Source: an uncultured Moraxellaceae bacterium
GTDB lineage: Bacteria; Pseudomonadota; Gammaproteobacteria; Pseudomonadales; Moraxellaceae
Direction: 5' to 3'
Length of the DNA: 40,976 bases
NCBI GenBank assembly: GCA_913057715.1
Contig: CAJXOR010000011.1
Location: forward strand, 1 to 40,976
Shown: one piece after another, positions 9,493 through 18,909 of the stretch
Layout: each line of letters begins with the position of its first letter
Position numbering within the stretch: the stretch's first letter is position 1
Notes under the pieces: generated by a model
What the model saw: the letters and a program-made list of their open reading frames with translations, nothing else
Told to the model about the DNA's origin: nothing
The model's database searches: none
Position numbers and translations under genes: made by a program

Positions 9493-9604
9493 TATTTCCT
9501 GTTTTGTATAAAGCCGCGCTCTGCAGCCAATTTCAAGCGCCGCGGAAAATCAGTGCGACAACTTGGATTTGTTAAGGCTGAGTTTAAGCACACGAGAGGC
9601 TCAA

Positions 9605-10006
9605 CTAGTTGCTAGACCTATCTCTTAAATACAGAGCCGCTCCTAAACCCATAAATACCACCATAACGGTAAACCCAGAAATATAGTCACTAAATGCATT
9701 TAAACCACCAACCCCGGTAACTTCAGTTATTTCTGGGGACCCTTTTATAGATAGCATTGTTATAACGACAAATATATTAAGTGTTGCTCCCATAAACAAG
9801 GTGATACCAGTCGCCTTTTTCCAGCTCGCACCTTTGTAGCTAACTAACCCAATTAGATGAAATATAGTAAAGGGAACGCTTAGGCCCATTATCATGATTT
9901 TTTTAGACCCAGTATCATCAAGGTCTAAGAAGGCAAGAAGACCGATCATATATACAAAAAAACCCGATATGACCAAAAATATGATCCCTATGACGTTACG
10001 AATCAC
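9605..10006 (-). CDS. Small four-helix membrane protein, unknown function
   Basis: 133 residues with about four hydrophobic helices (about residues 5-28, 38-58, 68-88, 108-128) and short polar loops; the tail is RDRSSN. No family is recognised. Its start overlaps the end of the upstream membrane-protein gene (9996-10397) by 11 bases, which implies translational coupling. Both proteins have 133 residues, but by eye their sequences are not clearly similar. Base composition is AT-rich compared with the housekeeping genes around it. Confidence 0.75.
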   Translation of the reverse strand: MIRNVIGIIFLVISGFFVYMIGLLAFLDLDDTGSKKIMIMGLSVPFTIFHLIGLVSYKGASWKKATGITLFMGATLNIFVVITMLSIKGSPEITEVTGVGGLNAFSDYISGFTVMVVFMGLGAALYLRDRSSN

Positions 10007-10397
10007 TCATCAGCTCTCGTTGGTTGGAAGAAAAGTACTCATTAGCATTAGGTCTATATAAAAATATAGTGATTATCACAAAGAAAACCACTCCTGGAAT
10101 CAACATTGCTTTAGCGGGAGAAATAATTAGACCAATAACTAAAGAGGCAATACCCCATCCAACATATAAAACTCTGCCAACATTCTTGGCTTTGAGTAGT
10201 AGAAAACCACAAAATAGTGTTATCGCTATACCTAAAATCATAAATATGTACTGCGCAATTATTGGGATAGAACTTAATTCCATAATTTTATGCACTTGAG
10301 GATTATTATAAGTAAGGATTGTTGAGACTACAGACATCAAACTCGTGATAATAAGAAACCAACTAATAATGGTTATAGATATTGGACGACCTTTCAT
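9996..10397 (-). CDS. Small four-helix membrane protein, unknown function
   Basis: 133 residues with about four hydrophobic helices. The opening, MKGRPISITIISWFLIITS, resembles many bacterial small membrane proteins that begin with a positively charged residue pair and a W-F-containing first helix, but I cannot name a family. A ribosome site (GGAGA) lies a few bases before the ATG. It overlaps the next gene (9605-10006) by 11 bases and starts 27 bases after the stop of the nuclease-family gene at 10425. The nuclease, this gene and the next one therefore look like one transcript. Confidence 0.75.
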   Translation of the reverse strand: MKGRPISITIISWFLIITSLMSVVSTILTYNNPQVHKIMELSSIPIIAQYIFMILGIAITLFCGFLLLKAKNVGRVLYVGWGIASLVIGLIISPAKAMLIPGVVFFVIITIFLYRPNANEYFSSNQRELMSDS

Positions 10398-10424
10398 TTT
10401 CTCTCCTGTCGGCTAACGCTAAAG

Positions 10425-11519
10425 TTATGGGGCTAATTTAATAGGGCTAGCATTTGGTAAATTTTGAATTGAAGATTTTAAATTAGTCATCCGTCCGAAC
10501 CACTTAATCATGTCATCTTTTATATAGTCTAGCTCAGCAGACAAATCATACTTGTTCAATATATATCGAGAGTCTTTATTTAGTACTACGTCCATGTTAG
10601 ATAAATCTACAAGCTTTAAATATTCTATAGAGTTAGAATCGCGACCGAATAATGTGAGTTCCCAACCTTGAGGTGAAATATGAAGATCGAACGCTATTAA
10701 ATTTCCACAAATATTATAATCATGAACCAAGCAAAATTTGGAGTATATCCATTGCCTTTCGCAATCCTCTGGCTTTTGAATTAGATCAGATAAATTTCTA
10801 ATTTTTTTATTTAATTTCGCGATGAAATTATTTCTTGATTTTATTATCGAATTTACTCTTTCTTCATTTTCTATAAAAAATTGATCTATTTTATTTATTT
10901 CCATTTTTTTTCCACTTAATTTATGAATGGTACTCAAGAAGTCGATGAGATATAAAATCCACTTCTGAGAAGATGTAGTAATATACATACCTATATTTTC
11001 ATTGATCTTCGCAATAAAGTCTTCATATTTGACACAAATAAAACCTGAATTATTTGTTTCTTTTTTTATGCTAAGTACTATTTTTAAAGTATCTAAATTA
11101 TTTGGCTTAGCCCAATCATCAATTGATTTACTATAGTCATCGAGATTATTGTTGAGATGATGAAATATCTTATTTTCAATACCTATAATTTGGTTGTCAG
11201 TTTCAATAACTATATCAATCCTACCGCCATTATTTGTTGATACTTCTCGACTTACTTGAAAGTTTTCTTGCTGAACCTCAACACCACCAGTAAGATTAAT
11301 TAACGAGGTTAAAAGTAAGCCACCCAAGCCATGTTCATTATTTGGATTAAGGTAGAATGCTAAAATATTGCTAATCACATTTTCATAATGAGGGTATCCG
11401 GCAATCTCAAAAATACTTTCACTTTCTTTATTGTCTGGAAGCGACTCAAAATCATGAAGTATCGCCAGAAAATCATCATAAATATTATTATTGTTATCTC
11501 TTTGAATGCTAGCGCCCAT
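10425..11519 (-). CDS. PD-(D/E)XK nuclease superfamily protein (PDDEXK_4 type)
   Basis: 364 residues. The nuclease core is visible: NVISNILAFYLNPNNEHGLG (residues 48-67), which is the helix and HG motif typical of the PDDEXK_4 family (usually DPNxxHGLG). It is followed by RIDIVI with D102 and IGIENKI with E115 and K117, the D...ExK metal-binding active site. The C-terminal 200 residues are a lysine- and asparagine-rich region with no recognised domain. Known members of this superfamily cut DNA, and several are linked to restriction or defence, but this family has no fixed function. The ATG has a strong ribosome site (AGAGAGG). The gene is much richer in A and T than its neighbours, which suggests acquisition. 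It is followed by two small membrane-protein genes on the same strand. Confidence 0.85.
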   Translation of the reverse strand: MGASIQRDNNNNIYDDFLAILHDFESLPDNKESESIFEIAGYPHYENVISNILAFYLNPNNEHGLGGLLLTSLINLTGGVEVQQENFQVSREVSTNNGGRIDIVIETDNQIIGIENKIFHHLNNNLDDYSKSIDDWAKPNNLDTLKIVLSIKKETNNSGFICVKYEDFIAKINENIGMYITTSSQKWILYLIDFLSTIHKLSGKKMEINKIDQFFIENEERVNSIIKSRNNFIAKLNKKIRNLSDLIQKPEDCERQWIYSKFCLVHDYNICGNLIAFDLHISPQGWELTLFGRDSNSIEYLKLVDLSNMDVVLNKDSRYILNKYDLSAELDYIKDDMIKWFGRMTNLKSSIQNLPNASPIKLAP

Positions 11520-11887
11520 ACAACCTCTCTTTTTTGTAGAAAACTATTTGCGATAGAATATATAAAGTATAATAATGCGTTAAAAAGCGTAGCAGAAGAT
11601 TGTAACGATCAGATACTTGTTGTGCTTATCTTTCAAGCACTTCCTTAATAGCTCGATACACTTCGATTAATCTCCCATGCCTTCTCAGTCTCACAGAACT
11701 TGATGAGTGATATCACACTACCGATATTTAATCGTGATATTAAAAAAATATAAGTGCTGGTGAAGCTTAAATACTGAGTGATACCTCAACCAGAAAAAAG
11801 GGTGGTATTTCTTAAATTCTGCTTATTTCAAAAAATAATTCTATTAAGAATAATATAAACCTTAACTTGATAAGAAAATTATGCTTA
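11520..11887. other. AT-rich non-coding interval
   Basis: About 368 bases, strongly AT-rich, with short inverted repeats (for example ATATCAC at 11710-11716 with GTGATAT at 11734-11740, followed by an A-run). It must carry the promoter of the nuclease-family gene. No gene seen. Confidence 0.5.
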
Positions 11888-12385
11888 CTAATTTTCCACT
11901 TCTGTTTCAAATAATGTCTTTGCTAAGCTATTGTGAAACGAACCAACAATAAACAGCATTATGGCTGCACCTAAGCCAAAATACCATAATGCGTTATGAT
12001 CAAGGAAATAAATAATTGAACATAAAGAAATAATTAAAGAAATGCCAGCTATCGTATAACAGAAACTATAGAATGATTGGCCTAATTCGCTATTAAAATG
12101 CGAATAACTTTTTCTTCCTAATAAAATATATGATTCATAAATTCCGCCAAGACCAAGCCAGATTGGCATACCTAAGGCTGAACTATATAATGAAACTCTA
12201 AGTGCTTGGGACTCACTCCATATTTGGGCAAGCAGAATTATAATTAATAAATGTATGCCAGCTGCACCATACGATAGGTTTCTATACATAAGAAATTTGG
12301 ATTCGCTTGGGTAGCGATTGTAGGCATCAAGTAGTTTTTTTTCTGACTCTACTTTTTGTTTTTCTGGCATTAACCACTTCTCCAT
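11888..12385 (-). CDS. Hypothetical membrane protein, four helices
   Basis: 165 residues with a charged N-terminal 30 residues, then about four membrane helices (about residues 40-60, 66-90, 108-128, 132-152), ending in an acidic tail ETEVEN. No family recognised. The first ATG (12385) lacks a ribosome site. The second (12367, MPEKQKVE) has GGAG nine bases upstream and may be the true start. AT-rich like the nuclease-family gene beside it and unlike purB, which begins about 340 bases away. Confidence 0.65.
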   Translation of the reverse strand: MEKWLMPEKQKVESEKKLLDAYNRYPSESKFLMYRNLSYGAAGIHLLIIILLAQIWSESQALRVSLYSSALGMPIWLGLGGIYESYILLGRKSYSHFNSELGQSFYSFCYTIAGISLIISLCSIIYFLDHNALWYFGLGAAIMLFIVGSFHNSLAKTLFETEVEN

Positions 12386-12688
12386 TATTAAGGTTTGCTA
12401 TATTCGAGATTCAAAAATATTTAGATTTAACGCGTCCACATTTTAAGTGATGCTCAAAACACCCTTAAGTGGTACCAATAAAAATTTATGTGTTCAATTA
12501 ATTTTAAATCTTATTCTTTCAGACTAAAACAGATTTCCCTACCATAGCAACCAGTAATAACCCTAATCGACCATCAGCTCTGCAATCTCCCCAAACCTCG
12601 CTCTCCTGCCGCACCCACCACCGTAGGCATTTTACCGCTCACCCAGCAAAACTCAGACTCAAGCCCCAAGCCCAGCCGCCCGCAACTT
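12386..12688. other. Non-coding interval and composition boundary
   Basis: The left half is AT-rich like the accessory cluster; from about 12540 the sequence becomes C-rich and ordinary, leading to the purB promoter. I see no tRNA, direct repeat or integrase that would mark a classical insertion site. Confidence 0.5.
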
Positions 12689-14121
<1,433 letters not shown>

Positions 14122-14133
14122 TACTACGGTCAT

Positions 14134-14173
14134 AAAAAAACCCAGCGCCATGAATGTGGCGCTGGGTTTTTTT
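14134..14173. terminator. Bidirectional terminator between purB and the lipocalin gene
   Basis: Stem CCCAGCGCCA (14141-14150) with TGGCGCTGGG (14157-14166), loop TGAATG, AAAAAAA on the left and TTTTTTT on the right. Placed 12 bases after the purB stop and 35 bases beyond the lipocalin stop, it serves both genes. Confidence 0.93.
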
Positions 14174-14208
14174 ATGGCGGGCATTTTGCCCTTTGGGCTT
14201 TAAAGACT

Positions 14209-14751
14209 TTAAGCCTGAGGGGTCAGCAGCAGTTTTGAGGTGTCGATCTCTTTGGCTGCAAGATTACTCAAGATCTGATCATAAGTCGCTTGATCCAGCT
14301 GCGGGGTGCGGCTTAGCACAAACAGCGTGTAGCCCAGTGGATCAGTCACTACCGCGTATTGGTAGTTTTCCTCCAAAAGCACGATCAGATAGTTGGGATA
14401 GGGGAAGTCGGGCACGTCTGGAAAAGTAACCTTGAGCTCGGAGTTGGTCTTGGTGTCCTTGACCACGGCGTTGCCGATGATCTGACTGATTGGCCCGTCT
14501 AAAGTGTCCTGAAAACCGGTGTTGATCACCTCAACCGAGCCGTCGTCGAGCAAAGTGTACTCAGCGGTGACGCCAACTAACCCTTCATTAAATGACACTT
14601 CGTTAGCCGAGATCTGATACCAAAGCCCCATGTAGCTTGGGATATCGACATAATCGACAGTTTTATCGAGGTTACAGGCGCTCAAAAGTAAGCTTAAGCA
14701 AACCGCTAGGGTGTATCTGAGGGTTCTGGTGGCATTTTTAATTTGATTCAT
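14209..14751 (-). CDS. blc: Bacterial lipocalin, outer-membrane lipoprotein type
   Basis: 180 residues. A lipoprotein signal ends in lipobox LLSAC (Cys at about residue 26), predicting an outer-membrane lipoprotein. The lipocalin fold is marked by the GxW motif in YMGLWYQIS, the strand VTAEYTLLDDGSVEVINTGF, and the closing VLSRTP motif. E. coli Blc has the same three landmarks and binds lysophospholipids and fatty acids, helping membrane maintenance under stress; that role here is inferred from family. Single gene, convergent with purB and sharing its terminator. The 5' flank is long (535 bases). Confidence 0.9.
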   Translation of the reverse strand: MNQIKNATRTLRYTLAVCLSLLLSACNLDKTVDYVDIPSYMGLWYQISANEVSFNEGLVGVTAEYTLLDDGSVEVINTGFQDTLDGPISQIIGNAVVKDTKTNSELKVTFPDVPDFPYPNYLIVLLEENYQYAVVTDPLGYTLFVLSRTPQLDQATYDQILSNLAAKEIDTSKLLLTPQA

Positions 14752-15286
14752 AATTAGAGTATTAACCTTAGAAAATTAATCATCTAATTGTTTGTCAGTC
14801 AGATCAAAGCCAGTTGAGTAACCAACGCTACGGTTCGGTTACATAGCTTCGGTTGGCACGATAATCGAACGTGCTATGAATATAGTCGCGATATCCGGTC
14901 AATCTATACGAAGCGCGCATGCCTGATGATCTAACAACTCCGTGGAATTGATAGGCTTTTTTTTAATGAGCAGACTTCGCTCACTCCCTGCCACTTAGGG
15001 ATTCCCATCTAACTAACCTGCTCAGTTCATAACGCGCTTAGCGACTTCATACGCACTGACAATGATAAAACCTTAAACCAAATTAGGGCGCTTGCTTATG
15101 GTGCTCATGATCAAAAAACGGCTTGAGATCGTGTCAAAAGGTGCAATCTTCAAAGTCAGACATTTGCCATGCGAACTTAATTAACAGCCAGATGCTGTGT
15201 CGCTACCAACTCCAAGGTTACACAATCTCAATTTAAAAATTGCCGCACAAAGCTAAGCTGCCCAATTGTTGACCACATAAATCACC
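14752..15286. other. Non-coding interval between divergent genes
   Basis: 535 bases between the lipocalin start and the DUF2238 start, holding both promoters. There is a T-run near 14960 (TTTTTTTT) without a convincing stem. I see no open frame, tRNA or strong repeat. Confidence 0.5.
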
Positions 15287-15940
15287 ATGACTCAAACTCA
15301 CCTGCTCGATCAACCTGCTCGAAACTTCTATAAACCCCTGATCAGTGTGCTCGTGCTCTTTGCACTGATTGGTATCGTCTCATCCTTAAACCAAGACGAC
15401 TGGGTCGCCTACTCTTTGCACCAGATCAGTACGGTGGCGGCGATCGCGGGGCTGCTGCTGGTGATTCACCAGTTTCGCGCGCGTCTGATCAGCACGATCA
15501 TGGCCAGCGCCTTTGTGGTGATCCACATGATCGGCGCCGCTTACCTCTACTCCTACGTGCCCTACAACGAGGTAGTTCTCTCGCTCACTGGTTTCAACAT
15601 CGACCAAAGCTTTGGTTTCGAGCGCAACATGTACGACCGCTTAGTACACTTCAGCTACGGACTGCTGCTCTACCCGCTCATGAGCGACGCCTATCGAAGC
15701 CTATATAAAATCGCGGGACTGGCGCTGGTGTGGGCGGTGCTCATGACCAACATGGCCGGCTCCATGCTCTATGAGGTGATCGAGTGGCAGATCGGGGTGA
15801 ACTTCTCAGAGGGGTCAGCAAAGAACTACAACGGTCAGCAAGGCGACATCTGGGATGCCCAAAAGGACATGCTGATCGCGCTGGTGGGCGGCGGACTTGG
15901 CGCGCTTATCCCTAGATTCAGACAAGCCAAAAACCAGTAA
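15287..15940 (+). CDS. DUF2238 (YjdF-type) inner-membrane protein
   Basis: 217 residues, about six membrane helices. Family marks are RNMYDRLVHFSYGLLLYPL (charged residues inside the membrane region) and the C-terminal stretch MLYEVIEW followed by YNGQQGDIWDAQKDM, which matches the GDxWDxQxDM hallmark of the DUF2238/YjdF family. The molecular function of this family is not known to me. The conserved polar residues in helices suggest transport or a membrane enzyme. Single gene; the ATG has no obvious strong ribosome site. Convergent with the GalE-like gene, with only a weak stem (AGCCGC/GCGGCT, 15953-15988) between them. Confidence 0.85.
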   Translation: MTQTHLLDQPARNFYKPLISVLVLFALIGIVSSLNQDDWVAYSLHQISTVAAIAGLLLVIHQFRARLISTIMASAFVVIHMIGAAYLYSYVPYNEVVLSLTGFNIDQSFGFERNMYDRLVHFSYGLLLYPLMSDAYRSLYKIAGLALVWAVLMTNMAGSMLYEVIEWQIGVNFSEGSAKNYNGQQGDIWDAQKDMLIALVGGGLGALIPRFRQAKNQ

Positions 15941-16139
15941 AATGCTTATGTTAGCCGCAACCTTTCAGAAGCCTTGATTTAAGCGGCTGCTAAGTGGCGG
16001 ATCAAGCGCTGAGCCTCACTTCCATACAGGCTTTAAACCGGTTAAACAGTTATAAAAAGGAGGCTGAGCCGGATTTGCTACTGATTTGGCTAGCGCGGGC
16101 ATTTGACTTAAGACTTTAAAACTCACCAAGCTTAAAACA

Positions 16140-17123
16140 CTAACGAGGCTGCTCCTGGAGCGAGAAGGCCATAGCGTCTTCACAGATGCGCTGCAGATCC
16201 AGTTTCGGCTCCCACTTAAGCACCTCGTGCGCGTGCGAGATATCGGCGATGCGGCGCAAGTCCGATAAAGTTTCTGGCAACTTGAGATCAACCGGTTTAC
16301 CGCTGGCCAGCTCCATGGCGTCTGCAATCTGCTGCCAGCTAACTGCCTCACCGCTACCGATGTTGAAGCAATCAAAACTCTGATCAACGCTATGCAGGTA
16401 GGCCAGCGCTTGCAGGTTAGCCTCTACAGCATCGTCGATGTGAAGCATGTCGATCTGACGAGTGAGCGCCTGCTCATCGAACAAAAAACTCAGCGCATCG
16501 ACCGTCCCGCCGGTGTTAGCCGCATGGGTAAACACCGGCATGATCCGGTTAGACATACACTTAGGGTGTTCACCAATCAGGTGTGTGGCGTCAGCGCCGC
16601 CAAGCTCAAAGTAGCGCATGATCGCAATCCGCCAGTTATCCTGCTTATCCAGATCGCTCATGATTTGCTCGCATACATCGAAACTACGCGCCAAGGGGCC
16701 GGGCGGATCTATCTCGCTCAGCTCGCTGAGTTTGTCTGTCCCTGCACCGAGCACGTGGGAGCAGGAACCGTAAACCAGCGTGTTGATCCCCGAGCGACTC
16801 ATCGCCCGAAGCAAGCTCAGCACGCCGCCGACGTTTGAGTTGTAGGCCTCAAGTGGGCTTGGGTTGCTACTTGGGTTCATGCCAGCCAAGTGCACCACCG
16901 CGCTGACTCGGTACTGATCAAAAATTCGCTGCAGCGCAGGTGTGTTACGGATGTCTTGGTGAACATAAGTCACCACCCGACCCACGATTTGCTCAAGTCG
17001 CTCAAGCATAAAAAGTTTGGAGTTGAACTGATTGTCGATCAGCACGACTTCGTGGTTTTCTTTGAGCAGCTTGGCTGCCGTATGCAGGCCGATGTAACCC
17101 AGACCGCCGGTTATCGCTATCAT
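16140..17123 (-). CDS. GalE-like SDR protein lacking the catalytic residues
   Basis: 327 residues with the overall plan of an extended short-chain dehydrogenase, closest to UDP-glucose 4-epimerase. The NAD-binding loop TGGLGYIG (residues 5-12), DNQFNSK (30-36), DIRN (57-60) and VVHLAGMN (76-83) are intact. The catalytic region is not. Aligned with E. coli GalE, the SSSATVYG stretch reads SCSHVLG, so the catalytic serine is Cys. The YxxxK pair in SPYGKSK becomes GPLARSF, so Tyr is L144 and Lys is F148. RYFNPVGA becomes RYFELGGA, removing the sugar-binding Asn. The flanking helix (CEQIMSDL) aligns well, so this is substitution and not misalignment. It may bind nucleotide or nucleotide sugar without epimerising it, or act on another substrate. 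A purine-rich site (AAGAGA) precedes the ATG. It is divergent from tusD. The frame is open over full length, so it is not an obvious pseudogene. Confidence 0.85.
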   Translation of the reverse strand: MIAITGGLGYIGLHTAAKLLKENHEVVLIDNQFNSKLFMLERLEQIVGRVVTYVHQDIRNTPALQRIFDQYRVSAVVHLAGMNPSSNPSPLEAYNSNVGGVLSLLRAMSRSGINTLVYGSCSHVLGAGTDKLSELSEIDPPGPLARSFDVCEQIMSDLDKQDNWRIAIMRYFELGGADATHLIGEHPKCMSNRIMPVFTHAANTGGTVDALSFLFDEQALTRQIDMLHIDDAVEANLQALAYLHSVDQSFDCFNIGSGEAVSWQQIADAMELASGKPVDLKLPETLSDLRRIADISHAHEVLKWEPKLDLQRICEDAMAFSLQEQPR

Positions 17124-17381
17124 GTTTTTTATCTCTTATAAAATTTGGTGTCGCCATCCTTGGCGCTCACTTATTATTAGACCATTTTTACTTAAGTTTC
17201 TGGCTTATCCACCAATCAGTCGCAAAACCCCATCGCGATGCCCACAGCGACTTACACTTTGTAAAATCATCAACCCAGCCCTTGCGCAGCATATCCCATC
17301 AAATGTCGCCGCTAGCCAGCATCAAGCGAAAGCTCACTTCAGCTTAACTGCTCAGACATGATAAAAGGTTAGCAGCTTAGG

Positions 17382-17387
17382 TATAAT
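17382..17387 (+). promoter_or_regulatory. Probable -10 box of the tus operon
   Basis: A consensus TATAAT lies 28 bases before the tusD ATG in the 292-base gap that separates tusD from the divergent GalE-like gene. No good -35 is seen. Confidence 0.5.
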
Positions 17388-17415
17388 TGGTTTTTTATCT
17401 CTGATTGGCCCTGTT

Positions 17416-17796
17416 ATGCGCCTCGGACTTATCTTGACCCAGCGATCGCTGGCAACGCAGCAGATTGCGCTGGCCGAAGAAGCACTGAGCTCGGTTGAGC
17501 TTGAGGTGTTTTTTTATCAAGACGCGGCCATGTTGGCCCTAAACTCAATCTTTGAGCCCAGATTGAACTTGATCCAGCGTCGCTGGCAAGGACTTAACAA
17601 ATCGCACGGCTTAACTTTATCTGTCTGCGTGGCTTCAGCACTGGCGCGAGGTGTCACCGATCCAGCGAACTCCCAAAGACACGGCCTACTCAGCTCTGAT
17701 CAACCGATCGACACCCTGCTTCCCGGCTTTGAGCTTTGCGGTCTGGGCGCTCTGCATGAGATTGCTGAGCGCTGTGATCGGTTGGTGAGCCTGTGA
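17416..17796 (+). CDS. tusD: Sulfur relay protein TusD
   Basis: Catalytic subunit of the cytoplasmic TusBCD complex. It receives persulfide sulfur from TusA and hands it to TusE, for 2-thiolation of wobble uridine in tRNA for Lys, Glu and Gln by MnmA. 126 residues, the usual DsrE-like length. The active cysteine is C71 in LSVCVASALARGV, which corresponds to Cys78 of E. coli TusD. Its last codons overlap the GTG start of tusC by four bases (GTGA), showing coupling. An ATG start is used with little ribosome-site signal. Confidence 0.93.
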   Translation: MRLGLILTQRSLATQQIALAEEALSSVELEVFFYQDAAMLALNSIFEPRLNLIQRRWQGLNKSHGLTLSVCVASALARGVTDPANSQRHGLLSSDQPIDTLLPGFELCGLGALHEIAERCDRLVSL

Positions 17797-18083
17797 CTGC
17801 GCCTCATGTGAACGCGCCTAAGCAGTACCTTGTGATCCTGCGTCAGTGCGATGAGCTCTTGATCAGTGAGGGCATACAAGCCGCGATGATCTTTGCCTCG
17901 TTCGGTGAGTCTGTAGCGCTGGCTTACAGCGTTGAGTGCAGCGGTCTGATCAATCAAACCGGAACCCACGTCGCTAAGCTGATCAGCAGCCTAGAGTTTT
18001 ACGACATCGAAGCTCCCCTCGAGCTAAACCATGAGCTGAGCGAGCTTAACTTTGGGCAGTTTCAACAGGTGCTGAGTTTTTAA
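17793..18083 (+). CDS. tusC: Sulfur relay protein TusC
   Basis: DsrF-like structural subunit of the TusBCD heterohexamer. 96 residues, slightly shorter than the E. coli protein (119). It has the DsrE-like fold pattern, with the helix SEGIQAAMIFASFGESVALAYS, but no obvious catalytic cysteine is needed in this subunit. It starts at GTG inside the tusD stop (four-base GTGA overlap) and is followed by tusB after one base. Identification rests on position and length as much as on sequence. Confidence 0.85.
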   Translation: MTAPHVNAPKQYLVILRQCDELLISEGIQAAMIFASFGESVALAYSVECSGLINQTGTHVAKLISSLEFYDIEAPLELNHELSELNFGQFQQVLSF

Positions 18084-18084
18084 C

Positions 18085-18378
18085 ATGACCCTATACCAGC
18101 TAAGCAGCCGCGCCTGCCACCAACCAACCACTTTAGAGCTGCTCAGCCGCCAGCATCAAATCGGTGACGCTGTCTTGATCCTTGAGCCGCTTAGCGACGC
18201 TCAGTTGGTTGAACTTCAGGCTCGGCTTTGTGAGTTTGATTGCTACCAACTGGCGCCATCAGACGATAGCCTTACCCAGTCAGGCAACCAGCATCCAGCA
18301 GCCTCGGTGATTAAAACGCTATCAACTAAGGGGTGGCTGGAGTTGATCGCACGTGCTGATCGGACGGTAACCTTATGA
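18085..18378 (+). CDS. tusB: Sulfur relay protein TusB
   Basis: DsrH-like subunit of TusBCD, 97 residues. It begins MTLYQLSSRA and has the short GDAVLILE strand typical of the family. In the same operon as tusD and tusC. Its stop codon overlaps an ATG (ATGA) that opens a 25-codon reading frame running exactly to the tusE start. Confidence 0.88.
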   Translation: MTLYQLSSRACHQPTTLELLSRQHQIGDAVLILEPLSDAQLVELQARLCEFDCYQLAPSDDSLTQSGNQHPAASVIKTLSTKGWLELIARADRTVTL

Positions 18379-18452
18379 GCTCAGAGGTAGGGCAATTGAT
18401 CTACGATTGCTCATCTAGCGGCGGCATTTATGGTTTTAGGAGGCAGGCGTGA
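18375..18452 (+). CDS. 25-residue coupled micro-ORF between tusB and tusE
   Basis: Starts at ATG inside the tusB stop (ATGA overlap at 18375-18378) and ends at TGA overlapping the tusE GTG start (GTGA at 18449-18452). The peptide begins MSSEVGQLIY and ends GGIYGFRRQA, with one Cys at residue 12. The strong AGGAGG that serves tusE lies inside its last codons. Two readings fit: a small translated gene, or a leader whose translation couples tusB to tusE so the ribosome reaches the tusE start. I see nothing that decides between them. Confidence 0.45.
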   Translation: MSSEVGQLIYDCSSSGGIYGFRRQA

Positions 18453-18769
18453 GAGCTGCGCTCGATTTGGATCAAGATGGACACCTAAAGGACCCCGCTA
18501 ACTGGGATGAGTTGAGCGCCGAGCAGTTGGCACTGACTTTAGAGGTGACTTTGACGCCGGTTCACTGGCAGATCTTAGAGGCCACCCGCCAGTTTTACGC
18601 TGACTTTGATCACATACCCAGAACTCGGCCCTTTGTGAAGTATCTGCAAAGTGCGCTGCCTGAGCTTGAGCTCACCAACGCTGAGCTCCAAAAACTTTTT
18701 AACACTGGGGTTACGGTCCGCGAGATTGCGCGGGTTGCTGGACTGCCAAAACCTGCGCACTGTTTATGA
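18449..18769 (+). CDS. tusE: Sulfur carrier TusE (DsrC family)
   Basis: Accepts sulfur from TusD and passes it to MnmA for tRNA 2-thiouridine synthesis. 106 residues. Family marks are LTPVHWQILEATRQFYADF in the middle, TRPFVKYL, and the swinging C-terminal arm GLPKPAHCL with the penultimate cysteine C105 that carries the persulfide. The second, upstream cysteine of true dissimilatory DsrC proteins is absent, so this is the tRNA-modification type. GTG start after a strong AGGAGG. Last gene of the tus operon. Confidence 0.92.
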   Translation: MRAALDLDQDGHLKDPANWDELSAEQLALTLEVTLTPVHWQILEATRQFYADFDHIPRTRPFVKYLQSALPELELTNAELQKLFNTGVTVREIARVAGLPKPAHCL

Positions 18770-18830
18770 TTTATCTTTATCGATAAAAACTGGCTAACAA
18801 CCAGCCAGTAAAAACTAAGCAGCTCAGGTC

Positions 18831-18873
18831 TTAAGTGGAGCTTGGCCTGATTCTCAAGCCAAGCTCCACTTAA
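18831..18873. repeat. Perfect 16-bp inverted repeat between tusE and trmL
   Basis: TTAAGTGGAGCTTGGC (18831-18846) and its exact complement (18858-18873) around an 11-base loop. The tusE and trmL genes converge here. There is no T-run on either side, so it is either an atypical bidirectional terminator or another RNA/DNA structure. Confidence 0.75.
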
Positions 18874-18909
18874 CCGCTTACTCGTAAAATCGCTGAGACA
18901 AGTTAGACC

